Shown: positions 22,053 to 33,760 of the stretch, one piece after another
How positions within the stretch are numbered: position 1 is the first letter of the stretch
Layout of the letters: each line of letters starts with the position of its first letter
Position numbers and translations under genes: made by a program
The notes under the pieces: generated by a model
What the model was told of the DNA's origin: nothing
Database searches by the model: none
What the model saw: only the letters and a program-made list of their open reading frames with translations
NCBI GenBank assembly: GCA_009760855.2
Contig: WPIO01000022.1
Coordinates: 4,521,001-4,585,000 of the forward strand
From: Cristatella mucedo
Taxonomy: Eukaryota; Bryozoa; Phylactolaemata; Cristatellidae
DNA length: 64,000 nt
Reading direction: 5' to 3'

Positions 22053-23091
22053 TCTAGCTGCCTTGCTGTACGCATAAAATGTCTTCCTAGCATATAGGAA
22101 ATTCTCATTCCGAAGGTAAACTACATCACATGAAAGGCACTGAGTATGAATAGGTGAGACAAGGTGAGGCAACCAGCTGCATCTTCATGTTAGGGGCGGG
22201 GTTAGGATCAGTTTCGGCCTGGCTTATTTCGTGGCTGAACGCCATCAGCGAGGCTCGCTCATCGTCTCGCTGCTGGCGAGCGATAAGAGACAAAAACGAC
22301 CATTACGGCCGAAGATTACAATCTTGGTGTCAGATGGGGAGGAAACGATCCGGCTCATTCGGCGGCCTAGTAAATTGGCTCGCTGTGAGAAACGTGCAGG
22401 CTCTCGGGATAGGAAGGCAACGTCGTGCCCTGCCGGCTACGTGCGACTTGCTGCTGGGGCCGGCTGAGAAACATCGAGGTAGGACCGTCTTGAGTCGGTC
22501 TCGTACCTCAATAACCGCCGTCTAGTTGGACATCCAAAGAACAACTGAGTCACCGTTACAAGTTTGACGTTTGGCTCATTTTGGCTCCTTCCAAAAACCG
22601 GAAAGACTCACTGGGGTTGTAATATTCTGGCCGATACAGCCTGACTTTGTGGAGTTAAAGGCGGAAATATATTCCTAATTTTAACAAAGTATACGAAAAC
22701 ATTACTGTCTTCGACGTTGTTCGGTGTTTTCTTAGCTGCATGAGAAGTCGATAGCCGAGGCGATATTCCTCTCTGTTGGCTCCTTGGCAGTCTCTTAAAA
22801 AATGCGGCGATTGCGATATCGAGCCACCTGACAGGTGTTCGCATTAAATCTTAGTTATCAAATTAGCTGTCACATCTCTGCAGAGTGCTTAGCCAATTGA
22901 CGTCGAGGCCGGAACCATTCGTAGCTCCCTTTTCGGCCCTTGCATCCTCAACTAAACCAGCTTTACTTGGAAAAGCTGCACACGTGCCCTCGCTACGGCC
23001 GGACTTCCTATTCTGTCGATTGTCGCAAAGGCGACACCCGCTGCAAGCGCGAGCTCCTCTTTCTCGCGTTGCCATACAACCGGTAGCTGAG
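22053..23091. other. unassigned spacer
   Basis: Contains overlapping open frames on both strands (for example 22154-22525 plus) with no domain, signal peptide or promoter to support them. Confidence 0.45.
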
Positions 23092-23140
23092 CGTTAAGCG
23101 TTAAGCATTCAGCTTTAAGCATTAAGCATTAAGCTTTCGC
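23092..23140. repeat. 7-bp tandem repeat (CRTTAAG)n
   Basis: Seven heptamers in a row: CGTTAAG twice, CATTCAG, CTTTAAG, CATTAAG twice and a final CTTTCGC. Confidence 0.85.
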
Positions 23141-24414
23141 TAACCTTTCAGCCGCGATTCGGTCGCCTGTGAGCCCCGGGTGTACCGACGGCATACGCAG
23201 ACTAAGCGACTGCTCGAAAGCATTTATCATCATTAAAAAAAATATGGCTAAGCTCTTTAGCAAGGAGTGCGAACTACACTCGTCGCCATGACTTGAAGAC
23301 TGAACGGCCGAGCCGGCCGACGTCAGCCGAGCCGACGTCAGCAATCGTGCTTGCTTGTGCTCGGCCGGGACTCGGTCTCTGTATTCTCCAGTTGCCGGGA
23401 GATTGCTGCGGCGACTCCCACGGCTCGTGAGGATTAGCTCGTGAGGATTAGCTGGATAGCCTGACTAGCCACCTAAGTAGCGTTTGCCTTATCCCAAGTG
23501 GGGTACCATATAACTCAAGCTGATTAAATATAGCTACGACTTAAGCGATCCGCTGATGCAGGACTACGCCCGTTCCAATGCGTTCCAATTGTCGAAGAAA
23601 ACAGGGCTAGAGCTCTTACGATTTTAGCACGCTCGCGGCCTACCAGAGAATGACGAACGCTTGGAAATGTAGCAGTGATAAAGCAAAGATATATGCTATT
23701 CTGCTATTTTCTTTTCGTACCACGCCCGTATCGCCTTGAATGTCCTGCTATGGGCTCGCCGGATATTAGGTACGACAGTTTCGCTTCGAGCTCGCTTATG
23801 TGTCCCTCCTGTTCTTTTGCGTGCTTGCTGAATGCTTCTGCAAGAGTTACGGAACTTAACCACGAGCAGAACGCACCGTGGTTTAAGAGAGAGTTTGCCT
23901 GGCTTAACTGAAATCTCCATCGCAGTTACTAATTCTATCAGGAGTTTTACAGCTAGAATGACTGCCAATTATACTAAGATCTCCAAAAGCTCTGAGGTGA
24001 AAACTGCTACTAATCTTCATAGCCTGGCTGTAATAAAGTCGGCGCTAATCTCGGCGACCACATTGAACATGCTCCTTCTGGAATGCCTGCTTTCTTCTCG
24101 CTGAGCTGCCAGTTGTCGGGAGCTTGATTTTGAGACACTCGCACTTGACTATTTTCCAGCTACTGATACCGTGCCGCAGTCGATTAACATCTCAGTCATC
24201 CCCGACACCCTAGAGGGTTTCTCTTTTTCATATGCTATGAAATCGCTAAAAAGGAAAAAGTGGCAGCGGAGTAACTGCCGTCGTGCACAGCTTTTTAAAT
24301 GCTTTGGAAATGCTTTCTTCGCTCCTAAAACGTTTTTGAGAATCTTGTTCTCCTTTTTCCAGCTGTAAGTTGCCAATATCGTATGACATTTGGCTCCACC
24401 GGGCAGTAGTTACA
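23141..24414. other. unassigned spacer
   Basis: No gene seen. A short GC-rich duplication (GCCGACGTCAGCCGAGCCGA) is at 23317-23342, and GCTCGTGAGGATTA is repeated in tandem at 23423-23450. Confidence 0.45.
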
Positions 24415-24415
24415 G

Positions 24416-24496
<81 letters not shown>

Positions 24497-24509
24497 TGTG
24501 TGTGTGTGC

Positions 24510-24566
<57 letters not shown>

Positions 24567-24583
24567 TATATATATATATATAT
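24415..24583. repeat. compound (TA)n(GT)n(TA)n microsatellite
   Basis: (AT)12 to 24438, (GT)n with single-base variants to about 24510, then (TA)n to 24583 with one GCA interruption. The open frames over it are artefacts. Confidence 0.98.
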
Positions 24584-24694
24584 CACTAGTTTTCCGTCTT
24601 CCTGCTTTTACACTAATTGTCTTGTTCTTATCCTACCTTATTTTATTGTCCACTATGATAAGAATTTTATTAATCGTAATAACGCATGTATAGC

Positions 24695-26045
24695 ACCCTC
24701 AGATAACTTAATCTTTTTCTAGCCACTTTACAGAGGCTGTAACGAATGTATGACCAAATTATTAGTGGTATTGTTGGGAATATCACCAAGGATAACGCTG
24801 CTAGCTGACATGCACAGGGTTAGCAAGTTGATAGATGTTGTTGGTAGCAGCAGGCACAGTGCCAGCATGCATAGACAGGCAACAGGCGAATCACGAGGAC
24901 CCGCTAAATGCTGTAATTTTTAAAATGTCATCAAGTCAGGGGATGTTGTGAAGTACGTCTGTCTAGTGTGAGTTCAGGCATAGGGACCATATGAACTAAA
25001 GGAAAAGTATCCACAGAATTTGAGGTTCGGACGAGGTATAGCTAAACTATTGCTTGGTCTGGTGGTGGAGTACTTTTGATAGGTTGGCTGGAGCCAGAGA
25101 ATGACCTAAAAGTAAGTGATAGTACTTTTAAGTCAATGCGCTGCTTAATTGGAAGCCAGTGCAGGTCGGTGAGAAGCGGTTTGATGTAGCAACTGCAAAG
25201 CTCCTGACAGAAAAGCCTAGCTGCAGAATTTAGAGCCAACTGTAAGCTCCTGATTTCACTCCTTTTGACCAGTAAGCAGTGATTTATAGGTGTCGAAACG
25301 GAATGTTTCAAATGCATGGACCGATTTGAGTGTAGTATCCCTGTCTAAGCAAGCCCGAATTTTAGCTACGTTATGCAGCTGAAATTAGGCAGATTTGACT
25401 GTGGATCTGATGTGGTCATCAAGTGAAACGTCACTTTTGAAGAGGACACTTGGATTACGTGCAGATGCAACAGCAGATATGCTGACCGAGCCGATTCTCA
25501 GCGCTAATCTTTCTCGTTTCCGAGTCACACTTGGTTTGCTTTGCCCAACTAGTATTTTTATTTTGTCGTCATTTAATTCGAGAGAGTCAGCTTAAATCCG
25601 CTGCGGATGTCAGCAATACATGCCACATGAATTAATAGAGAATTCGACGTGCTGAAAGCCTGGAAGGTATCATATCAAAGGTACAACTGAGTGTCATCTG
25701 CATCGAAGTAAAAGCCTGGATGGAGCTTGGCGATCACTCAAGAGGAACAGTGGGGACGGTATCAACTGTGAAAAGAAGAGGACCGAGCCCTGAGTAACCC
25801 CTTTGTTCAGTGGTTCTTCGGATGACCTTTGTCCGTTTACATCAAATGCTCTGCAGTATTCGGCTGAGATAGGCTATGAGCCATTGCATAGCAGTGCCAG
25901 CGATGCCCAGGCGCCAGATGAGAGACGCTCGACAAGGACTTGATGGTCAATTATATCAAACTCACGAAAGATCAATCTAAACAAGAACGAGCAGAGGGAC
26001 TTTACCCAAATCTGCATTCTTGAGAGCACCGTTGAAGAAAATGCT
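24695..26045 (-). mobile_element. LINE-A copy retaining RT palm
   Basis: A long but frameshifted copy. On the minus strand, from 5' to 3': FDIIDHQVLVERL (motif A, about 25940-25975), a GVTQGSVLGPLLF equivalent (about 25770-25805), SIQAFTSMQMTLSCTF, a shifted form of the FYADDTQLYL motif (about 25690-25730), then the thumb and LADLHWLPIKQRIDLKVLSL (25130-25190). The 3' UTR markers and hairpin are at 24695-24735. It ends next to SINE-2. Confidence 0.8.
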
Positions 26046-26212
26046 ATCTGATTTAATAGCCTCTGTTGTATAGTGACAGAAGAGATTTAAAGGCCATAAC
26101 CACCGCTTGCAGAGGCAATAAAGGATCGCCCACAACAGAATTCTAACCCACAACCTGGGGCCAAGGTTGTGAAAGCAACCAACTTACCTAGTGAGCCATC
26201 ACGGCTCACCTA
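26046..26212 (-). mobile_element. SINE-2 copy
   Basis: Reverse complement starts GGTGAGCCGTGATGGCTCACTAGG, passes box B-like GGGTTAGAATTC and ends CTCTTCTGTCACTATACAACAGAGG, near-identical in layout to the copy at 21868. Confidence 0.8.
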
Positions 26213-26964
26213 TACATCCTAAGCAATGCCGATTTTTTAGTGTGTTAAATATCCTAATCAATGCTGACTCTGTAGAGCGATTACCTCTAAATCCAGATTG
26301 ACATTAGCTTGCTAGGTTTGAGGTTTCAATATAAGAGTTTAGCAATGTGCTATGATTTCTTCAGAAATGATTTATATATCTTGGTATTTCTTCCTGCATC
26401 ATCACGTTCATACCTTTGTTCGCATAAAAGGCCGCATCTTTGACAAGATCACATCAGCAGATATACCTAATCGACGTGTACGGCAACCCCTTTTCGGCAC
26501 GTATGGTAAAATGGCAGCGAGCTATTCTCGCAGGAAGCATTTCCTCACTCGAAGTCCAAAAGTACGTACGAGTCAAGAGAGCCGAAGTCTCTTAATATTT
26601 CCGCATTAGAAAGCTCACTTGTATCTTTCGCTCTTCTACTTTGCCCTTGACCCTTCCAGCACCCAACCTTTTATCTTTTGTGCAGTGCCGCAACTCGACG
26701 CTCGCTAACGCTCTTGATGTGGCATTACTCCTCTGACTAAACGGCAAAACAGTGCCCACCGAGACACACTTTGGCTTACGACTTATTTAAAAGAGAAAGC
26801 AAGTAACTTGGATTATAGTCGGCGCCAAAAAGCTCATTCCATTAGGTTTCGTCTTGAAACGCTGCTTTACAATGATCCCGTTCTTTTGCTGCGGGTGCTA
26901 GCAGTGAATACAGAGGCACCTAAGCCGGCGTGACCGGTTGCATAGCTTAGTGCGAGTGTTTATC
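26213..26964. other. unassigned spacer
   Basis: No gene seen. The open frame 26352-26609 has no recognisable domain. Confidence 0.45.
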
Positions 26965-27540
26965 CCTAATTCGGACTTCGAACGAGGCATCGGATTGCTA
27001 GTCTACAAGAGCCGCAGAGGCTGCGGCACTCTCGTACACAGAATCGCTGTAACCAAGCGCTTCGTGTTCAGTTCAAGATTAAAGCTACGGTCATAGTCCG
27101 AGAGGAAGCAATTTCTACTTCGCCCGCTGCTTGGTTTGAATGTACTGTCCATAGACCATGCCCGGCTATTACAAGCCTATGAATGAGTGCTGCAAATGTG
27201 TGTGTGTGTGTGTGCGTGTGCGCTCGCGCGCTCGATCGCACGTGCGTGCGTGTTTATGTGTTAGTGTTTACGGGTTCGTGTGTATGTCCGAGCGCATGTG
27301 TGTGTGTGTGCGTGTGTGCGTGCAGGCGATTTAAGTCGTTCCATTTGAAAACATAAAAGTTACTTTTTCAGAAGGCGAACTAATTTATTTCTCGCGATTT
27401 AGATATAGTTTTTCTTTAAATATAGGTCCACTTTTGGATAGCGCATGATGAAATAAAAATTGGAAAAGAGTTGCAAGTCAGGACCTTGACCAAACAATGA
27501 GAGTAATCATACGACGCCGTAAATGAACATGGCAAAACTC
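26965..27540. repeat. dispersed repeat C, copy 2, with internal GT-rich run
   Basis: See copy 1 at 16840. The GT-rich segment here (about 27196-27330) is interrupted by CGCTCGCGCGCTCGATCGC and runs longer. Confidence 0.55.
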
Positions 27541-28557
27541 AGTAGAAAGAGCTCGTTTTCTTAGCCATCGAAAGTGGGGCACGCTTTGGGGTGAGCATGC
27601 TTCAAGCGTGCCTCCTCATGAAGAAAATCTGTCGCTATCTGTTTAATCTTCACGCAATCCAGAATAAATCGAATATAAGCTAATTGGAAGAGATTACTGA
27701 GCAGTATTTGGCCCTCTTGCTGCGGATATTAGAAAACTTGTCTTTAACAGATCTTTAACCCACAGCTGGAATTGCGAGGTGAGCGTACCTCACCCCCACG
27801 TCGAGACCCGAGTATCATTGCGATTCTTTCTCATCCCGCTCAGACTAAGAATGAAGTAAGACGCAGTTGATACGGAATGCAGTTTTAAATCAATTATAGA
27901 CTGTCTTTCGATATCTTTGCTACATTCTATCCGGTTTTACAATGATCTCTTTTCTCGACGCCATACTTTCGAGATATCGGGTGTGTGCAGTCTGCAAACG
28001 TAGCCTGCTAACAAATAGGACTACCAGAGAATGATCACCCGCTCTCAACGCCAAAACAGAACGACAGGCCAGTGGGGCGATGACACTCATTCGCTCCATC
28101 TTAGTGTCCGTGGACATCCGATCTCACAATCTAGAGGTGTCTGACAGTCGACTCTTCTATCAGTGTACGTTGCAGGTAACACTTGCATGAGGAAATATAG
28201 AGTTCATAGGACTAATTAAAATTCTCACTATTTTCTTCTCGTACAAACAAGTTAATAAATATTAAATAAGTTTAAAGTTCAAAGTAATTGCCTGGGCCTG
28301 TTGAAAATAGTAGATGTAATAACAATTACCTGACACTACAACTATTATTTGGTATGTGGGCTCAACTGCCCGGCACGCAGCGTTGCAGTGCTTCTTCGAT
28401 GTAAAAATCTTTAATGGAAGAAAATTTAAGGCCATGAACGAGATTAAAATAACGTTCTTATTGTGTTTAGGACTCCCACTGGATTTTTCTAGTTTCTCAT
28501 TCCTGTCTGCAAATGTTGTGCACCCACATTCAATATGATGTGTTCTGGCTCGGTTTC
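27541..28557. other. unassigned spacer
   Basis: No gene or named repeat seen. Confidence 0.5.
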
Positions 28558-28565
28558 TCTCTCTG

Positions 28566-28660
<95 letters not shown>

Positions 28661-28676
28661 CTCTCTCTCTCTCTCT
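28558..28676. repeat. (TC)n microsatellite
   Basis: About 55 TC units with two TGTTT interruptions. Confidence 0.97.
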
Positions 28677-29129
28677 TTCCATATAAATTTATATTGCAGC
28701 CAGGGCCCTTTCTTGATTAAGAGAATTTTCTCCTTTCGGTCATTTTTTCATTGTGAAGTGTAACTTACAACCATTAGAGTTCACTGTGGGATTCCCGCTT
28801 GATCACTTTCGATCGGTCATCGCCGGTGGCAAATCGTCACTCATCTCATCCCTCTAATCAGCCATAGAAATTGAATCAATTGTGACTTCCGATTGAACTA
28901 TATTCCACCATGCGAATATTCAGAATTATGGTTCTTGAATTTTAATTTTGAGCGGCATTTGACGAATAACAGTTAGGCACTCTACGCTTTCTTTTAACGC
29001 AGATCTTACTGAGGGGGTCTGCTGCAGGCACTTTGAAAATACTTGAAAAGTTTAAAGCTGCGACAGCGTAAAGCTTCATAAACTTCTTGACTTTACACGT
29101 ATTTACAAACATATAGTTACATTGGTGCG
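28677..29129. other. unassigned spacer
   Basis: No gene or named repeat seen. Confidence 0.5.
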
Positions 29130-29560
29130 TGTCCAGTGATTAGCTCCTCACCGGATTGAGCGGCGGCACGCCGATCGACGACAAGCACCTCTTTTCTCGA
29201 GCCGAAACCTAGCCTCGTATCCATCGCTTCAGCACGGCCGCACAGTCACTGAAGACACGCAGCTTCAAGAAAAGCTTCCGCAATTCTTCCCTAGTGTCAC
29301 GCGAGTTCAGTTATCGTTCGTTGTCTTGTCAGGGTACCAAGTTTCGAGCAGTCCGAAGACAAAAGATTGGACGTTGTCCTCCGCACTAGTGCGAGGAGAT
29401 CTACAGTAAAGCCGGCGTACTTTTGATCTTCCTGTCTGCCGCCTTCGCCAGGGCGATCCGGCCTAAGTTGAACGGGCCAGATCGAGGATGACAGCTGTTG
29501 TCCTCTCGTCCACGATGAGGTCAGGCCGCAGCCTACTGCCTCTCGCTGCAGCTTAGGTGT
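29130..29560 (-). pseudogene. LINE restriction-like endonuclease domain remnant (R2-like)
   Basis: On the minus strand, 29440-29535 reads RLRPDLIVDERTTAVILDLA and then, after a +1 slip, LAKAADRKIKSTPAL. Farther on come AEDNVQSFVFGLLETWYPDK (about 29330-29385) and, after further breaks, residues near CVSSVTVRPC. The pattern RPDL, then D in an xILDxA strand, then a lysine-rich RK.K helix, then xxxSFVxGxLxxWxP fits the PD-(D/E)XK-type endonuclease at the C-terminus of R2/NeSL/CRE-type LINEs. At least two frame breaks and several stops make it inactive. The motif reading is from family knowledge; the exact clade is not resolved. Confidence 0.5.
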
Positions 29561-29569
29561 TCAAATAGA

Positions 29570-29715
29570 GCTGGTTTTCACGACCTCTGTCCCGAGGTTG
29601 TGGGTTCGAATCCTACGGTGGGTGATTCTTTGTCGCAGCTGCAAGTGGTAGTGATAGCCGTAATTGCTCTTCTGTAGCTATACAAAAGAAGCTGTTAAAT
29701 CAGCTAGTATTTTTT
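29570..29715 (+). mobile_element. SINE-2 copy
   Basis: Box B is canonical here (GGTTCGAATCC in GTTGTGGGTTCGAATCC). The body GGGTGATTCTTTGTCGCAGCTGCAAGTGGTAGTGATAGCC and tail GCTCTTCTGTAGCTATACAAAAGAAGC follow. The first part of the head is missing or diverged. Confidence 0.75.
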
Positions 29716-29929
29716 CACCTCAAGCAGATGGCTCAAGACCAGGCCATGCCTGACCAAGATAGCCATCACGTTGGGCACACAGAGGAGAGTAGTTATAGCT
29801 CAGTTGTGTCGATTGAATCTCGACTGAAATTTTTTTTCAGGCGATTAATTTTCGTGAAAGTGTTCTACAAGCTGCTTAGCGACAATCTTTCAGACAGCCG
29901 TGAACAAACGGGAGAATGGAAACTTGGTT

Positions 29930-30500
29930 ATAGTTTACTAGGACCTCTGTATCCAATTTAGACTTTTCCAATACTAGTCGAATGATGGCCTATTTAAAAC
30001 ACTTCGGATCAATCCCTTTGTCCAGAGAAGCCTTAAAAACATTACTTACGGCTGGACTAAGTTTGTCTGGCAATGATGACCAGAGATGTGATGGCAAAGG
30101 AGACTCAGGAGACGAGCTCTTTGTACTAGACTTTATTAAGGCGGCTAATTTGTGCTGAGAAACCTCGAAAAATATCGTAAGGATGGTCACAGGTTGCCGC
30201 TCAACATTTTTCAGTTAGAGGTGGCTCTATTGAGGAACGAATATGAGCGGTGTTCTCAACTAAGAGAGGAGCCAGAACGGAGTCAGAAGATGTCAGCCAA
30301 AGCTATTCGAGGCGTGGACATCAAAGAAGATCTGATAGCAACCGATCCGATTCAAATGATGGCCCAAGCGAAAAAAACTGGAGATCTCACAGCCAAGCGA
30401 TTCACCAAAAATGACAGCAACCGCCGCAACCATTTTGTCATATCGCAGGGTCTGCAAGATTAAGAACCCAGGTGGGACGGTCTCAGACACTTAACCACAA
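29930..30500 (-). mobile_element. LINE fragment, endonuclease-RT linker
   Basis: Minus-strand open segment with ALIKSSTKSSSPESPLPSHL, WSSLPDKLSPAVSNVFKASL and GIDPKCFK, then stop and AIIRLVLEKSKLD. This is the usual linker of CR1/L2-type ORF2 (KSPTKSCxLDPLPTxLL..LPxxxxxxNxSLxxGxxPxxFKxAxxxPLLKK). The RT core is not present. Confidence 0.55.
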
Positions 30501-32189
30501 GAACAGGATGTCATCCCTGTCTCAGTCTGCCCTAATAAACAAGCTTCTCGTTGACAACCTGATCTGAGATAGATATCCGTTGGTTTTTAGCGGGCGAACA
30601 TTTTACAGCTGGAATCACGAGGCCATCCTGTGGGTCCGGGGAGGGTGATTAGAAAGATTGGGGCCCCGTTGAGCGTTTTTAGCATCTTCACTCGGATTGT
30701 GAGCGAAGGTTTGGGTAGATGGTGCATTTACTGGTGGTATGGCAACAGTGCCCCAGCTAGGCTCCCTCGTTACCATCTGATAGGAGCACATATCGTCTCC
30801 GTGACGAGCTGACGTCTGAAGATTGCAGTACATGTACTGGTCTTTTGCTTTGCACTTTGTTCGTGCTTTAAAAACGTACCAAGTTAATGCTATACACGGG
30901 AGTCTGCTAAATTCATGCTCTAGTCATGAGCCTTATTATTATTTGACTCCTGATATTAGCCCATTTCAGAAATAAGCCCACTCGGGCTACTCCCGGAGGA
31001 TGCTTTTATTTCAGGGGTCTGCTTGCTTGCTAAAGCTTTTATATTAACCGACCTGAAAGAGTTTTTGGCTGTGCATTGACATTTGTAATACGCTTTTTCA
31101 TCTATGGCAGAATGGGTCACGCAAAATTACTACGAATCAATGAGCACAAATACGAAAGTACTTTTATCGTGAAGAATGAAAAAACACGGCTGATATTGAA
31201 CACTTGGAAAGGCTACAGTTGCAGCGCCACAATTACAGCAGACAGCGGAGTTCTGTGAGTTCTGCCTTCCTGATCATTTTCCTTTTCACCACATCTGGAA
31301 AACTCACTATTGAAAGGCTGGGGAATTTAATCTTGACTTGACTTTATTAGTAGTGACCTGAGCCTGCGGGCACAAACCCCGTGCATCCATAAGTCTCGCA
31401 CGTAGTCGAGGTACAAAGCATGAGTAAGCACATGTTATTTTTTCAAAAAAGTATAGCTAAGCAGGCTTTATGGATGCTTCTATATTGAGACCATCAGCCG
31501 ACCGATAGTCTTGAGAGGGGGTGGTAAGGAGCGTAGCGTCATTAGCTACATGCTGGTGTGTGTTTGATCACTACATCTGTACGGCTCGAAGTCACTAGTA
31601 AATAAAATGTATGAAGTAATCTGGCTTCTATAAAAAAGGATAGAGAAGAGATGTGTTGCAATTAAATATGTGGGGCTGATCCCCTAGCAGTGCACGCTGG
31701 ATAAGCTAAAGGCCATTGCGCCTTACCCCTAATCAAACAAATAATGTATTGCACACGCTGCCAAACATATCTTTTCTCTAACCGGATAAAAAAGTTGCGT
31801 AGCTTTATTATGCAAGAACTTTGAAAGCTATAATAAGCTGTGCATATTGCTATGTGTCTTATGTCTGCAAACCAATAAAGAATTGTCTGAAAGATCATGC
31901 TCATGAGGTTCGAAATACTTGTCCTAGGTACCGTCGCAGTCAACATGCCAATACTGGTCTAGCTACAAAATTTTTGAAGGAATAGCAATATTACTAATGA
32001 AATAGCTATAAAGTATTTACATAGCATCTTAAGAGAAAATTCTACTTGTAGGCACTTTAATTATGCTCGAAAAGTAATCAACACGATTGACTAGTCATAA
32101 AGTGCAACGTTAATGCAAGTACGAAACACAAAGAATAATTTACTCCGTTGGAACAAATACTACCAGGAACCGGCTGTTTGTATTTTAGC
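30501..32189. other. unassigned spacer
   Basis: No supported gene. Open frames such as 30630-30812 and 31662-31946 lack motifs. Confidence 0.45.
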
Positions 32190-32430
32190 TTTTTTTATGT
32201 CTTAAAGCCACGGAACGTGGTCACTTGGAGGCGATTGCCAGGCCTTCAGAGCAGACAAACTAAAGACGCTGTCTCAAAGGGTTTGAGCTTTATTCGAGGT
32301 ACTGCTAATAAGTGTAATTCCGACTAGAGGCGGTATGAACTGAAGCCTGATTGCGTCATATTCTAGATATTTATGCTAAAGCACGATAATGAACGGGGCC
32401 TAAAAGAGAGAGCTATAGAGACCCGAGCTC
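32190..32430 (-). mobile_element. LINE-A remnant, old
   Basis: The plus-strand layout GGTCACTTGGAGGCGATTGCCAGGCC, GACAAACTAAAGACGCTGTC, GGGTTTGAGCTTTATTCGAGGTA, AACGGGGCCTAAAAG follows the reverse complement of LINE-A codons for AFSSYAPKAWNSLP and beyond, with many substitutions. Confidence 0.5.
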
Positions 32431-32984
32431 GTAGGGTGTCATGTTACTGTCTGAAAGCAAGTGTACTGTTCAAGTCTGGCACCGCCGCCTGCGGTACCGC
32501 AAATGTTCACGTGTAACGAGCGAAAGGTGCGCCGCGTGAGCCGAACTTGAGCGACAAGCTCTAGCTTTAAGAATTCGTTGAATTAATCACTGGGTCGTGA
32601 GGATCACCACGGTCCTAAAATAGGATCACGCAACACGCTTGCAACACAAGCTCCGGCTGACACTGCAATATCTAGGGTCTTGGAAGGACATCTTTGAGTA
32701 TGCTTTTAAGAGAGTAGAATCGTTTCATGGACGATGTCCATTCACTAGCAATCGGTGGCTGCCATTAGAACATATATTGAGACTAGCTCCTGCAAATAGG
32801 TCTGTATCCAAGGGTCTGCCATGTACCCATAAGCATGTATGTGCATACACAATTGTAGACAGGTCGCTTACTGGGATATGTCCATGATATAGTATATAGT
32901 ACAGTACATCTCTATTTCTCTGTATTTACAATTTGTATGCCGGTAAATACCTATAGATAAATTCATAATACGTGAAAATATACT
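32431..32984. other. unassigned spacer
   Basis: No gene or named repeat seen. Confidence 0.5.
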
Positions 32985-32985
32985 A

Positions 32986-33019
<34 letters not shown>

Positions 33020-33163
33020 GTGTGTGTGTATTATGTATTATGTATTATGTATTATGTATTATGTATGTATGTATTATGTATTATGTATTATGTATTATGT
33101 ATTATGTATTATGTATTATGTATTATGTATTATGTATGTATGTATGTATGTATGTATGTATAC
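32985..33163. repeat. compound satellite: (CA)n(TA)n(TG)n, (TATTATG)n, (TATG)n
   Basis: Dinucleotide runs to 33028, then a heptamer TATTATG in two blocks (about 4 and 10 units) separated by TATG units, then (TATG)n to 33163. A 7-bp period keeps all plus frames open, giving YVLCIM repeat peptides that are artefacts. Confidence 0.95.
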
Positions 33164-33479
33164 ATGTTCCGGTATTTGTGCATGTTACATGCAAACTACA
33201 CTGCCAGTGCAGGTGTAAAGATAAATACGCGAATATGATATGCATATCTGAACATGAAATACTACTCTTTCTGTCTCTATCTTTCTACATATGCAAACTA
33301 GCTTGCACGTGTGAATAACCATTGACAACTACAACTTTGCCTTGGACGCTGGGCCTAAGTACCTGCCGACGTAGCTAGTAAGCGAGCCCAATACGGTAAA
33401 CCCCTCTCTGGGAAATGAATCAATGGCAGATTCAAAGGTAGCTTGATGCAGCCCGACTTCCTGGCGGCCAGCCTCACTC
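33164..33479. other. unassigned spacer
   Basis: Nothing recognised. Confidence 0.5.
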
Positions 33480-33760
33480 TGGCAGCTTTCCAATAAGCCA
33501 ATTCAGCTGACTTAAGCAGAATTGCCGGAAGCCACAGTTGTCCCTTCGAGTGACAAAGGAAGAGCGAAAGCTGCTCGCATGCCACCCATGGCCACCCATC
33601 AAACAGCCTCTCAGAGTGCATTGTCCGGTCAACGTCTAGCATTTTAATGTTCAAATTCAACTAAGAGATTGCATATTGCAGCTGCATACGCGAAATAGGA
33701 TATTACCTCCTTTCCTCTTTGTTGACACTTATAAAAGCTGCACTGCCATATAGCTGCTAT
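33480..33760. repeat. dispersed repeat D, copy 1
   Basis: Resembles 58260-58500: TAGCATTTTAATGTTCAAATTCAACTA versus TAGTATTTTAGTGTTCAATTTCAACTA, then GCATATTG/ACATATTG, and TTTCCTCTTTGTTGACACTTAT versus CCCTCTTTTCTGACACTTAT. Class unknown. Confidence 0.5.

Noticed and set aside
22154-22525. 123-codon plus-strand frame
   Set aside because: No domain, no promoter, and overlaps another unsupported frame.
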